A DNA stretch of 7,337 nt, taken from NCBI GenBank assembly GCA_015487335.1, contig WFPZ01000083.1, positions 1-7,337 on the forward strand, read 5' to 3'. Shown here one piece after another: positions 1 through 6,387 of the stretch (within the stretch, counting starts at the first letter, position 1; the number at the start of each line of letters is the position of its first letter). Under the pieces are notes generated by a model. It was not told the origin of the DNA and did not search any database. It saw nothing but the letters and a program-made list of their open reading frames with translations. This DNA is from Paracoccaceae bacterium (GTDB lineage: Bacteria; Pseudomonadota; Alphaproteobacteria; Rhodobacterales; Rhodobacteraceae). A program made the position numbers and the translations under genes.

Positions 1-2
1 AA

Positions 3-551
3 TGGGCCGGGCGCCGGGTGGGCGAGCTTTCGGGCGGCATGCAGCAGCGGGTGGGGCTGGCGCGCGCCTTCGCGACGGATGCGCCGATCCTGCTGATGGA
101 CGAGCCCTTCTCGGCGCTCGACCCGCTGATCCGCACCCGGCTGCAGGACGAGCTGCTGGAGCTTCAGGCCCGCCTCAGGCGCACCATCATCTTCGTCAGC
201 CACGACCTCGACGAAGCCTTCAAGCTGGGCAACCGCATCGCCATCATGGAGGGCGGGCGGATCGTGCAATGCGGCACCCCGCGCGAGATCTTCTCCGGCC
301 CGGCCAACGAATACGTGGCCGATTTCGTGGCCAACATGAACCCGCTGGGGGTGCTGCAGGCCCGCGACGTGATGGAGCCCGCCAGCGCCGCGCCCGCCCT
401 GTGCGTGCCGGCCGACGAGGTGATTCACGGCGTGATGGAGAAGATCCGGCACCGCGAAGAGCCGATCGGGGTGGTGGACGAAAACGGCCGGGTGATCGGG
501 CAGATCACCAAGGATGCCATACTGGCCCGGCTGCTGAACCCGGGCGGCTGA
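3..551 (+). CDS. choV: Choline/glycine-betaine ABC transporter ATP-binding protein, C-terminal part (5' end outside window)
   Basis: This is the nucleotide-binding subunit of an osmoprotectant importer, which would hydrolyse ATP on the cytoplasmic face to drive choline or betaine uptake. The reading frame is open from the left edge, so Walker A is missing. In the 182 visible residues I see the ABC signature LSGGMQQRV (residues 9-17), Walker B ILLMDEP (29-35), the D-loop SALDP (37-41) and the H-loop VSHD with His67. After these comes EYVADFVANMNPLGVL, typical of the ChoV/ProV branch, and then a single CBS-like segment (DVMEP...GVVDENGRVIGQITKDA). ProV proteins usually carry a longer CBS tail, so the short tail favours ChoV. 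The GTG at 18 is internal, because coding similarity continues upstream of it. The partners choX and choW are not in the window. ProV-like annotation is the main alternative. Confidence 0.85.
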   Translation, partial: WAGRRVGELSGGMQQRVGLARAFATDAPILLMDEPFSALDPLIRTRLQDELLELQARLRRTIIFVSHDLDEAFKLGNRIAIMEGGRIVQCGTPREIFSGPANEYVADFVANMNPLGVLQARDVMEPASAAPALCVPADEVIHGVMEKIRHREEPIGVVDENGRVIGQITKDAILARLLNPGG

Positions 552-574
552 GCCCCGGCCCGGGGAACGGCAGC

Positions 575-595
575 CGCAGGCGAAGAGGGCCTGCG
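575..595. terminator. GC hairpin between convergent choV and gdhA
   Basis: A 7-bp inverted repeat, CGCAGGC / GCCTGCG, encloses a 7-base loop in the 89-base gap between two converging genes. A second, weaker repeat (CCCCG-GCC-CGGGG, 553-565) directly follows the choV stop codon. Neither is followed by a T-run on either strand, so intrinsic termination is uncertain. Position is the main argument for a terminator role. Confidence 0.3.
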
Positions 596-640
596 CCCGC
601 CGCCCCGGGATGCCGGTGCGCGGGGCGATTCGGCCAGGGC

Positions 641-2071
641 CTACAGCCCCTTGGCCTGATAGCTCTTGGCGACCCGGTCGATCGACACCAGGTAGGCGGC
701 GACGCGCAGATCCTCCACGTCGTCGCGGCCGTGCCAGACCTCGCGCATGGCCTGATAGGCGGCGCGCATGGTGTCGTCGAGGCCCGAGCGCACCAGCTCC
801 AGCTCGTCGGCGCCGCGCAGGTATTTCTGCTTGAAGCCCGGCGAGAGCGACCAGCCGATGCCGCTGTCGGCCGACAGCCGCTCCAGCTCGTCCACCAGCA
901 GCTGGTGGCGCGCCTCTTCCTGACGGCGCTGCATGCGGCCGAAACGGATGTGCGAAAGGTTCTTGACCCACTCGAAATAGGAGACCGTGACCCCGCCGGC
1001 GTTGGCATACATGTCGGGGATGATCACCGTGCCCTTCTCGCGCAGGATCTCGTCTGCCCCGGCAGTGAGCGGGCCGTTGGCCGCCTCGATGATCAGCGGC
1101 GCCTTGACGCGCGCGGCGTTGCCCAGGTTGATCACCCCTTCGACCGCGGCCGGAATCAGGATGTCGCACTCGTGTTCCAGCAGCTTGTCGCCCTCGGGCA
1201 CATGGGTGGCGTTGGGATAGCCGCTCACCCCGCCATGGGTGGAGACCCAGTTGCGCACCGCCTCCACGTCCAGCCCCTCCTCGTCGACCAGCGCGCCGTC
1301 GCGCTCGATGATGGCGATGATCTTCGCGCCGTCCTCCTCGGAAAGGAACTTGGCCGCGTGATAGCCCACATTGCCGAAGCCCTGGACGATCACCCGCTTG
1401 CCGTCGAGGGTGCCCGACAGGCCGGAGCGGGCCACGTCTTCGGGGTGGCGGAAATACTCGCGCAGGGCGTACTGGACGCCGCGCCCGGTGGCCTCCACCC
1501 GCCCGGCGATGCCGCCGCCGTGCAGCGGCTTGCCGGTGACGCAGGCGCGGGCGTTGATGTCGGTGGTGTTCATGCGCGAATACTGGTCGGCGATCCAGGC
1601 CATCTCGCGCTCGGAGGTGCCCATGTCGGGGGCGGGGACGTTCTGGCTGGGGTGGATCAGGGCGCGCTTGGCCAGCTCATAGGCGAAGCGGCGGGTGATC
1701 AGCTCCAGCTCGTGCTCGTCATACTGGCGCGGGTCGAGGCACAGCCCGCCCTTGGAGCCCCCGAAAGGGGCCTCGACCAGGGCGCACTTGTAGGTCATCA
1801 GCGCCGCGAGCGCCTCCACCTCGTCCTGGTTGACGCCCATGGCGTAGCGGATCCCGCCCTTCACCGGCTCCATGTGCTCGGAATGGACCGAGCGATAGCC
1901 GACGAAGGTCTGGATCCGGCCGCGCAGGCGGACGCCGAAGCGGACGATGTAGGTGGCGTTGCAGACGCGGATCTTCTCTTCCAGCCCCGGCGGCAGATCC
2001 ATCAGCGCGACGGCGCGGTTGAACATCAGGTCGACGGATTGGCGGAAACTGGGCTCTTTCGCTTGTGCCAT
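641..2071 (-). CDS. gdhA: Glutamate dehydrogenase (Glu/Leu/Phe/Val dehydrogenase family), 476 aa
   Basis: It catalyses reversible oxidative deamination of glutamate to 2-oxoglutarate and ammonium in the cytoplasm, linking nitrogen and carbon metabolism. The substrate domain shows PVKGGIR (Lys71), TYKCALVEAPFGGSKGG (Lys95 and catalytic Lys107) and NVPAPDMGT (Asp149). The Lys71/95/107 spacing matches Lys89/113/125 of the clostridial hexameric enzyme, and Asp149 fills the Asp165 role. The Rossmann domain has GFGNVG (231-236) and a Glu at the end of the next strand (IIAIIE, Glu256), which favours NAD over NADP by inference. The C-terminal block PDMYANAGGVTVSYFEWVKN is also family-typical. The ATG is preceded by AGGGAAG about 9 bases upstream, and length is close to the usual 420-480 residues. 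The gene appears monocistronic. Leucine/valine dehydrogenases share the fold, but the length and the lysine triad fit GDH better. Confidence 0.93.
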   Translation of the reverse strand: MAQAKEPSFRQSVDLMFNRAVALMDLPPGLEEKIRVCNATYIVRFGVRLRGRIQTFVGYRSVHSEHMEPVKGGIRYAMGVNQDEVEALAALMTYKCALVEAPFGGSKGGLCLDPRQYDEHELELITRRFAYELAKRALIHPSQNVPAPDMGTSEREMAWIADQYSRMNTTDINARACVTGKPLHGGGIAGRVEATGRGVQYALREYFRHPEDVARSGLSGTLDGKRVIVQGFGNVGYHAAKFLSEEDGAKIIAIIERDGALVDEEGLDVEAVRNWVSTHGGVSGYPNATHVPEGDKLLEHECDILIPAAVEGVINLGNAARVKAPLIIEAANGPLTAGADEILREKGTVIIPDMYANAGGVTVSYFEWVKNLSHIRFGRMQRRQEEARHQLLVDELERLSADSGIGWSLSPGFKQKYLRGADELELVRSGLDDTMRAAYQAMREVWHGRDDVEDLRVAAYLVSIDRVAKSYQAKGL

Positions 2072-2110
2072 GGCGGGGTTCTTCCCTGTTCGGTCTGCAG
2101 TCGAATCGCA

Positions 2111-2138
2111 CTCATACTCTCATTGACGGGAAGCACAA
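2111..2138 (-). promoter_or_regulatory. Candidate gdhA promoter
   Basis: Read on the minus strand, TTGTGC (2138-2133) and TATGAG (2116-2111) are separated by 16 bases and sit in the AT-rich part of the intergenic region. They would give a leader of roughly 30-35 bases before the gdhA ATG. Matches to the sigma-70 consensus are moderate (3/6 and 4/6), so this is a suggestion only. Confidence 0.3.
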
Positions 2139-2175
2139 TTGATTAATTTTTCATCGCAAAATGAATCTGCCTCAT

Positions 2176-2190
2176 TAGGCTCTGAGCCTA
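2176..2190. promoter_or_regulatory. Perfect 15-base inverted repeat upstream of gdhA (operator candidate)
   Basis: TAGGCTC-T-GAGCCTA is a perfect 7+7 inverted repeat with a one-base centre. A further GCCT half-site at 2169-2172 gives an alternating GCCT / AGGC / GCCT pattern. The one-base centre argues against an RNA hairpin and for a dimeric DNA-binding protein site. It lies about 105 bases upstream of the gdhA start codon, behind the candidate promoter, where an activator would bind. The regulator is unknown. Confidence 0.45.
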
Positions 2191-2226
2191 CACTTCGACG
2201 GTGTAATCCGCCGCTTTGTTTCCCCT

Positions 2227-2252
2227 CGGGCGGCAATTCCCGGAGCCGCCCG
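2227..2252. other. Strong GC hairpin in the gdhA-Tad intergenic region
   Basis: CGGGCGGC (2227-2234) pairs perfectly with GCCGCCCG (2245-2252) around a 10-base loop, and a further T-G wobble extends the stem. Neither strand has a T-run after the stem. It could be structure in a long Tad operon leader, an insulating terminator between divergent units, or chance in GC-rich DNA. Confidence 0.4.
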
Positions 2253-2397
2253 GAACCGTAGCGCAATACCCTACAAATGCCCTTCTTCGCCACGGGATTG
2301 CCGCAATTCCGCCGCACTGCGAGGGCACTGATATCGTCAATTGCAGACAAACCCTTGCGCACCATCTCCCCGGTGTCGCGAACGGCAACGGCCTTGT

Positions 2398-2403
2398 GGA
2401 GGG
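2398..2403 (+). promoter_or_regulatory. Ribosome binding site that sets the TadG-like start
   Basis: GGAGGG lies 8 bases before the GTG at 2412. It is the best Shine-Dalgarno match upstream of the TadG-like frame and the reason for choosing GTG 2412 over the ATG at 2277, which has no comparable site in front of it. Confidence 0.65.
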
Positions 2404-2411
2404 CTCAGGAC

Positions 2412-4058
2412 GTGGATCCGCATGCTGAGAAAGGCACTGCCGGCACGGCAGGTCGCACCGCAGTCGCCCGCCGCCTGCACCTCTTTCGCCGCAGCGAGGA
2501 CGGCTCGCTTCTGATCTTCTCCCTCTTCATCCTGGTCGCCATGCTGATGATCGCCGGCATGGCCGTCGACCTGATGAACACCGAAACCCAGCGCGCCCGG
2601 CTTCAGGGCACGCTCGACCGGGCGGTTCTGGCCGGGGCCAGCCTCGACCAGTCCCTGGACAGCGAGACGGTGGTGCGCGACTACTTCGAGAAGGCCGGGC
2701 TCGAGCGCTACCTCACCGACGTCACCGTCACCGCCGATCCCACCGGCAAGACGGTGGAGGCCAGCGCCTACATGGAGGTCAAGACCTACTTCATGAACCT
2801 CCTCGGCATAACACGCCTCTCCGCGCCCGCCAGCGGCACCGCGGAAGAGCGCCTGTCCGATGTCGAGATCTCGCTGATCCTGGACATCTCCGGCTCCATG
2901 GCCTCGCGCTCGTCGAGCAGCGGCAACACCAAGCTCTACGACCTGCAGCAGGCGGCCAACGAATTCGTCGAGCTGATGCAGTGCAACGCCGACCCGGCCA
3001 CCGGCGCCTGCCGGGTGGAGGAGAACACCGTCTCGATCTCGCTGGTGCCCTATGCCGAACAGGTGCTGGTGGGCGAGACCCTGATCCAGCAGTTCAACGT
3101 CACCAACGAGCACACCTATTCGAGCTGCGTCGATTTCTCCGCCGCCGATTTCTCGACCACCGCGATTTCGCTTGCCGCGCCGCTGCAGCGGGCCGGCAAC
3201 CAGGATGCCTGGACCTCGTCGTGGTATCAGAACGCCTATGACCCCAACCGCACCTGCCAGACCGACAGCTACCGCGAAATCGCGCCCTACGAAAACAGCT
3301 ACACGGACCTGCAGGCGAGGATCAACGCCCTGCGTGCCGATGGCTACACCTCCATCGACCTGGCGATGAAATGGGGCACCGCGCTGCTCGACCCGGCCTT
3401 CCGCCCGGTGGTCACGGCGCTTTCCAGCGGCCCCTCGCCGGTGATCGACCCGGCCTTCGCCGGGCGCCCCTTCGACTACGACCGCCCCAGCACCCAGAAG
3501 GTCATCGTGCTGATGACCGATGGCGAGAACACCTGGCAGTCGGCCCTGAAGGACGGCTATCGCGATGGGCCCTCGCCGTTCTGGAAGAACCCCGCCGACG
3601 GGCGCATCTCGGTCTACAACGCCGCCACCGGGCGCTACTACTACCCGCACAACGGCACCTGGAACGACAAGCCCTATGACGGTTCGGGCTGCTATTACAG
3701 CTGGTGGTACGGGTGGGTCTGCTCCGGCGCCACCGGAACCCCCGTCCAGATGACCTATCCCGAGCTCTGGCAGGAATTCAACGTCAACTACTTCAAGCGC
3801 TTCAGCTGGCTGGGCAATCCGGTGGACCTGTATGACTACAGCGCCAAGAACAGCCGCCTGGATGCCATCTGCACGGCCGCCAAGGCCAAGGGCATCGAGG
3901 TGTTCACCATCGGCTTCGAGACCAGCTCCACCTCCTCGGCGATCATGGAAAGCTGCGCCAGTTCGCCCGCCCACAACTTCGACGTGAACGGGCTGAACAT
4001 CGACAACGCCTTTGCCTCGATCGCCCGGCAGATCCAGCAGCTGAGGCTGACGAACTGA
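2412..4058 (+). CDS. TadG-like pilus assembly protein with von Willebrand factor A domain, 548 aa
   Basis: This is a Tad/Flp-pathway accessory protein, predicted to be anchored in the inner membrane with a large periplasmic domain. The N-terminus is basic (RRLHLFRRSEDG), followed by one membrane segment (about 33-54) typical of TadG-like N-terminal domains. Unlike true pseudopilins it has Phe, not Glu, five residues after Gly31. The vWA domain carries a full MIDAS metal site: DISGS (Asp158, Ser160, Ser162), Thr313 in TSIDLAMKWG, and VLMTDGEN with Asp370. An aromatic-rich insertion with two Cys occupies about 408-437. All eight cysteines are in the exported part, an even number compatible with disulfides. 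The start is GTG with GGAGGG 8 bases ahead; an ATG at 2277 would add 45 residues lacking pilin features. It is first in a three-gene operon and its TGA overlaps the next ATG by one base. The partner or substrate is unknown. Confidence 0.85.
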   Translation: MDPHAEKGTAGTAGRTAVARRLHLFRRSEDGSLLIFSLFILVAMLMIAGMAVDLMNTETQRARLQGTLDRAVLAGASLDQSLDSETVVRDYFEKAGLERYLTDVTVTADPTGKTVEASAYMEVKTYFMNLLGITRLSAPASGTAEERLSDVEISLILDISGSMASRSSSSGNTKLYDLQQAANEFVELMQCNADPATGACRVEENTVSISLVPYAEQVLVGETLIQQFNVTNEHTYSSCVDFSAADFSTTAISLAAPLQRAGNQDAWTSSWYQNAYDPNRTCQTDSYREIAPYENSYTDLQARINALRADGYTSIDLAMKWGTALLDPAFRPVVTALSSGPSPVIDPAFAGRPFDYDRPSTQKVIVLMTDGENTWQSALKDGYRDGPSPFWKNPADGRISVYNAATGRYYYPHNGTWNDKPYDGSGCYYSWWYGWVCSGATGTPVQMTYPELWQEFNVNYFKRFSWLGNPVDLYDYSAKNSRLDAICTAAKAKGIEVFTIGFETSSTSSAIMESCASSPAHNFDVNGLNIDNAFASIARQIQQLRLTN

Positions 4059-4594
4059 TGGGCGTGCTGCGGGGCATCGGGGCGGTCCGCCGCCTGTGGC
4101 GGCGCGAGGACGGCAACGCGACGATCGAGTTCGCGCTGCTGTTCCCGGCCTTCATCACCCTTTTCCTGATCAGCTTCGAAATGGGAATGATCCTGATCCG
4201 CGGCGTCATGCTGGACCGCGCCACCGACATCGCGATGCGCGAGCTGCGGCTCGGCACGCTGAGCCCGATGAGCCAGGAGGGCCTCAAGCAGTCGATCTGC
4301 GAAAACGCCGTCATCATACCGAACTGCGGCGAAAGCCTGCTGGTGGAGCTGCGCCCGGTCTCGACCACCGGCTGGGAACTGCTCGACCCGCAGGCAACCT
4401 GCGTGGACCGCACCGAAGAGGTGCAGCCGGTGCTCGAGTTCACGCCCGGCTCAAGGAACGAGCTGATGCTGGTCAGGGTCTGCGCGGTGTTCGACCCGTT
4501 CTTCCCGACCACGGGGCTGGCGGCACAGCTGAATCTGGATGCCTCGGGGGCCTATGCGCTGGTCTCCACCTCGGCCTACGTGAACGAACCATAG
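4058..4594 (+). CDS. TadE-like pseudopilin, 178 aa
   Basis: This is a minor pilin-like component of a Tad/Flp apparatus. The prepilin site is clear: RREDG|NATIEFALLFP, with cleavage expected after Gly19, Glu24 at mature position +5 and Phe25 at +6, then a hydrophobic helix to about residue 47. Family knowledge says such proteins are processed by a TadV/CpaA-type peptidase, and none is encoded here. The periplasmic part has four cysteines, an even number. The start ATG shares its A with the TGA of the upstream gene, so translation is probably coupled; only a weak GAGG lies about 11 bases upstream. The gene is separated by 9 bases from the second TadE-like gene. TadF is an alternative name for this slot, so I give no symbol. 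Confidence 0.85.
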   Translation: MGVLRGIGAVRRLWRREDGNATIEFALLFPAFITLFLISFEMGMILIRGVMLDRATDIAMRELRLGTLSPMSQEGLKQSICENAVIIPNCGESLLVELRPVSTTGWELLDPQATCVDRTEEVQPVLEFTPGSRNELMLVRVCAVFDPFFPTTGLAAQLNLDASGAYALVSTSAYVNEP

Positions 4595-4603
4595 GGTGGG
4601 CGG

Positions 4604-5182
4604 ATGGTGAAACATGTCCTTGCCCGGCTGAAGGCCTTTCGCGACGAAACCCGCGGTTCGCTGTCCGTGGAGGCAGTCTTTGCCTTCCCGATGCTGCTGT
4701 GGGCGCTGACCGCCACCTATACCTTCTTCGACGCCTACAAGGTGCAGAACACCGCCTACCGGGCGAACTACACGATCAGCGACATGCTCTCGCGCCAGAC
4801 CGATCCGGTGGATGCCGATTTCCTCGACGGGCTCTACCGGGTGTTCCGCTACATCACCCGGGTGGACGCGGAGTCTTCCTGGATCCGGGTCAGCGTGGTG
4901 CAGTGCCTGGACAACTGCGCCGACGAGGCCAACCGCGTCCTGCAATGGGACTGGTCGAAGGGCGTGGGCGGAGCGCGAGACCTCGACAGCAGTGATCTGG
5001 AGTTCTACCGCGACGTGATTCCGCTGATGGCCAAGGGCGACCGGCTGATCCTCGTGGAAACCTCCGTCGACTACCAGCCGCCCTTCGCGCAGGCGCTGGT
5101 CAGCTTCTCGCCCGAAAAGCTGGTCAGCCACGTGGTGACCCGCCCCCGCTTCGCCCCCCAGCTGAAGTGGAGCAACGGCTAG
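4604..5182 (+). CDS. Second TadE/TadF-like pseudopilin, 192 aa
   Basis: This second pilin-like protein has a prepilin site DETRG|SLSVEAVFAFP. Gly18 is the expected cleavage residue and Glu23 is at mature position +5, followed by a membrane helix to about residue 43. The remainder should lie in the periplasm; it contains only two cysteines, in a close CLDNC pair that could form a local disulfide. The GG-rich stretch GGGTGGGCGG directly before the ATG is a weak ribosome binding site, and the 9-base gap to the previous stop indicates co-translation. Sequence identity with the preceding TadE-like protein looks low beyond the N-terminus, so this is not a recent tandem duplication. It is the last gene of the operon; a convergent gene begins 63 bases later. 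Confidence 0.82.
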   Translation: MVKHVLARLKAFRDETRGSLSVEAVFAFPMLLWALTATYTFFDAYKVQNTAYRANYTISDMLSRQTDPVDADFLDGLYRVFRYITRVDAESSWIRVSVVQCLDNCADEANRVLQWDWSKGVGGARDLDSSDLEFYRDVIPLMAKGDRLILVETSVDYQPPFAQALVSFSPEKLVSHVVTRPRFAPQLKWSNG

Positions 5183-5206
5183 GCTCAGGGCCTCGGCCGA
5201 TTCGCC

Positions 5207-5218
5207 CCGCCCGGGCGG
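5207..5218. terminator. GC palindrome between the convergent Tad operon and the small membrane protein gene
   Basis: CCGCCCGGGCGG is a perfect 12-base palindrome followed on the + strand by CATCTTT. A second imperfect repeat (TTTCGG...CCGGAAA, 5222-5239) follows. Both lie in the 63-base gap between converging genes. The T-run is short and the first stem can form only about 4 bp around a tetraloop, so this is a weak bidirectional terminator candidate. Confidence 0.3.
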
Positions 5219-5245
5219 CATCTTTCGGAAATCCGGAAACGGGCT

Positions 5246-5728
5246 TCAGCGAAACCGGATGTCGTGGCCCTTCAGCTTCATGGCGATGAGATCGGCCATG
5301 AACTTGCCCTGCGAGCCGGGCGTGATGCCGCCGATCCCCACCTTGCGGCCGAAGCGCCACCACAGGCCCGGCGCCCAGGCGCGCTCCATCGGCTCGTGCA
5401 GGGTGAGAAGAAAGCCGTTCGACGGCTTGAAGGCCAGCATGCCGCGCTCCACCGCCTTGACGTTGTCGAGCCGGCAGATCAGCCGCCCGTCGGTATCGCG
5501 GATTTCCTCATCCGTCATCTCGATCTGCAGCAGGGTGGCGCGGCGCAGCCTCTCGGCAAAGAACATCGCCGCGACCCCGAGCCCGAGAAAGGCCACCCGC
5601 CCGCCGACCCCGGCAAGCGGCGCGGTGAAGCCCAGATAGACGAGCATCGCCCCCAGCGCCCACAGGATGCCAAGGGCCATGTAGCGCCGGGGAATCGACG
5701 GGGTTATGACGGCCAGAATTTCCGACAA
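5246..5728 (-). CDS. Conserved hypothetical two-TM membrane protein with PH-like C-terminal half, 160 aa
   Basis: The function is not known. Two hydrophobic segments (about 17-38 and 43-60) form a hairpin that should place the remainder in the cytoplasm. The rest is strand-rich (LLQIEMTDEEIRDTDGRLICRLD) and resembles bacterial PH-like domains next to membrane hairpins; this is inference. Two dense motifs look like conserved surface or binding sites: FKPSNGF (100-106) and WAPGLWWRFGRKVGIGG (118-134). The start is TTG, supported by an AGGAAAAGAGG stretch just upstream. The next in-frame Met is residue 17, which would remove the SEILAVITPSIPRRY leader before TM1. It lies 43 bases downstream of the TetR-family gene on the same strand and is probably co-transcribed, so it may be part of that regulator's unit. 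Confidence 0.75.
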   Translation of the reverse strand: MSEILAVITPSIPRRYMALGILWALGAMLVYLGFTAPLAGVGGRVAFLGLGVAAMFFAERLRRATLLQIEMTDEEIRDTDGRLICRLDNVKAVERGMLAFKPSNGFLLTLHEPMERAWAPGLWWRFGRKVGIGGITPGSQGKFMADLIAMKLKGHDIRFR

Positions 5729-5771
5729 GCCTCTTTTCCTTCCGGATTTCCTCCCGGTCGCGGCCCGGGGC

Positions 5772-6359
5772 TCAGGCCCCGACGGCGCGCCGCACCATGT
5801 TCCAGTATATCCGCTCGACCCTTTCGCGCGACAGCCGCCCGCCCTCGCGGAACCACGTGTTCACCCCGGTCAACATGGCGATTATTGCCATGGTTGCAAG
5901 GCGGGTGTCGGGAATGCGGAAAATTCCATCGGCCTGGCCGGCGGCGAGGATCGCCTCGAGGTGATCCTCGTATTCGTGGCGCAGCTTCTCGATCACGGCG
6001 AAATTCTCCGGCGTCAGGCTGCGCAGCTCCATGTAGGCGATGAACACGTCGTCGGGGCGCTCGAGATGGAAGCGGATGTGAAAGCGGCAGAAGGCCTCGA
6101 GCCGCTTCAGCGGCCCCTCGCCCTTGGGCTCGCGCTCCCACGCTGCGAGCACCTCCTGCATGTGGGTCCTCATCAGCTCGAACAGCAGCGTCTGCTTGTC
6201 CGGCGTGTAAAGATAGAGCGCACCCGCCTGCACCCCCACCTCGGCCGCAATCTCGCGCATGGTGACGGCGGCAAACCCCTTGCGGGCAAACAGCCTCTGC
6301 GCCGCCTTGCGCACCAGCGGGCCGGTGATTTCCGAGTGTGAGCCGGTTTTTCGAGCCAT
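5772..6359 (-). CDS. TetR/AcrR-family transcriptional regulator, 195 aa
   Basis: This is a predicted ligand-responsive dimeric repressor. The N-terminal helix-turn-helix domain spans about residues 14-62: VRKAAQRLFARKGFAAVTM, then IAAEVGVQAGALYLYTPDK, where the GALYLYTPDK recognition-helix region is classical for the family. The C-terminal two-thirds is helical ligand-binding/dimerisation sequence, but the ligand cannot be deduced. Length is normal for TetR proteins. The ATG has GAGGG about 4 bases upstream. A perfect palindrome (6374-6387) lies 14 bases ahead of the start codon, so self-repression is likely. The downstream membrane-protein gene is 43 bases away on the same strand, and the lipoprotein gene diverges from it; either could be a target. 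Confidence 0.9.
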   Translation of the reverse strand: MARKTGSHSEITGPLVRKAAQRLFARKGFAAVTMREIAAEVGVQAGALYLYTPDKQTLLFELMRTHMQEVLAAWEREPKGEGPLKRLEAFCRFHIRFHLERPDDVFIAYMELRSLTPENFAVIEKLRHEYEDHLEAILAAGQADGIFRIPDTRLATMAIIAMLTGVNTWFREGGRLSRERVERIYWNMVRRAVGA

Positions 6360-6373
6360 GATCCCTCAATAAC

Positions 6374-6387
6374 TGAACGTCCGTTCA
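6374..6387. promoter_or_regulatory. TetR-type operator, perfect palindrome TGAACG-TC-CGTTCA
   Basis: This perfect 6+6 inverted repeat with a 2-base centre lies between the divergent TetR-family and lipoprotein genes. GAACG-N2-CGTTC is the style of operator known for several TetR/AcrR members. On the minus strand it falls between TTGATG (6393-6388) and TATTGA (6371-6366), spaced 16, which could be the -35 and -10 of the TetR gene. A repressor bound here would block that promoter directly. If that promoter is used, the transcript would start almost at the ATG. Confidence 0.65.

Larger units (their letters stand above)
2072..2411. other. Divergent intergenic region between gdhA and the Tad operon
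   Basis: About 340 bases separate the gdhA start codon from the preferred start of the TadG-like gene. Roughly 2105-2200 is clearly richer in A+T than the rest of the window and is the probable promoter zone for gdhA. It contains a perfect inverted repeat (2176-2190). A + strand TTGACG (2123-2128) followed by TAATTT (2144-2149) could serve the Tad operon, but the spacing of 15 is short. A strong GC hairpin lies at 2227-2252. The segment 2253-2397 shows no gene or RNA that I recognise. The TadG reading frame stays open back to an ATG at 2277, but that stretch has no ribosome binding site and no pilin-like sequence. Confidence 0.6.

Noticed and set aside
2..2146. A 714-codon open frame on the + strand covering choV and the complement of gdhA
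   Set aside because: It is out of frame with choV and antisense to gdhA, both strongly supported by family motifs. Its product is low-complexity Ala/Arg/Gly/His-rich sequence, as expected for a shadow frame in GC-rich DNA.
2120..2365. Minus-strand 81-codon open frame in the gdhA-Tad intergenic region
   Set aside because: It has no ribosome binding site or domain that I recognise, and it overlaps the probable gdhA promoter zone and the GC hairpin.
2277..2411. N-terminal extension of the TadG-like gene to the ATG at 2277
   Set aside because: There is no Shine-Dalgarno sequence before 2277, while GGAGGG precedes GTG 2412 at 8 bases. The extra 45 residues show no pilin or signal feature.
2216..2428. 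Plus-strand 70-codon open frame upstream of the Tad operon
   Set aside because: It overlaps the TadG-like start region in another frame, spans the GC hairpin and has no recognisable product.
2337..3974. A 545-codon minus-strand open frame opposite the TadG-like gene
   Set aside because: It is fully antisense to a gene with a complete MIDAS site and membrane segment. Its product is Gly/Val/Ala/Arg-rich without recognisable motifs.
4058..5182. The two TadE-like genes as a recent tandem duplication
   Set aside because: Beyond the prepilin site and helix the two proteins differ in cysteine pattern and sequence, so any duplication is old.
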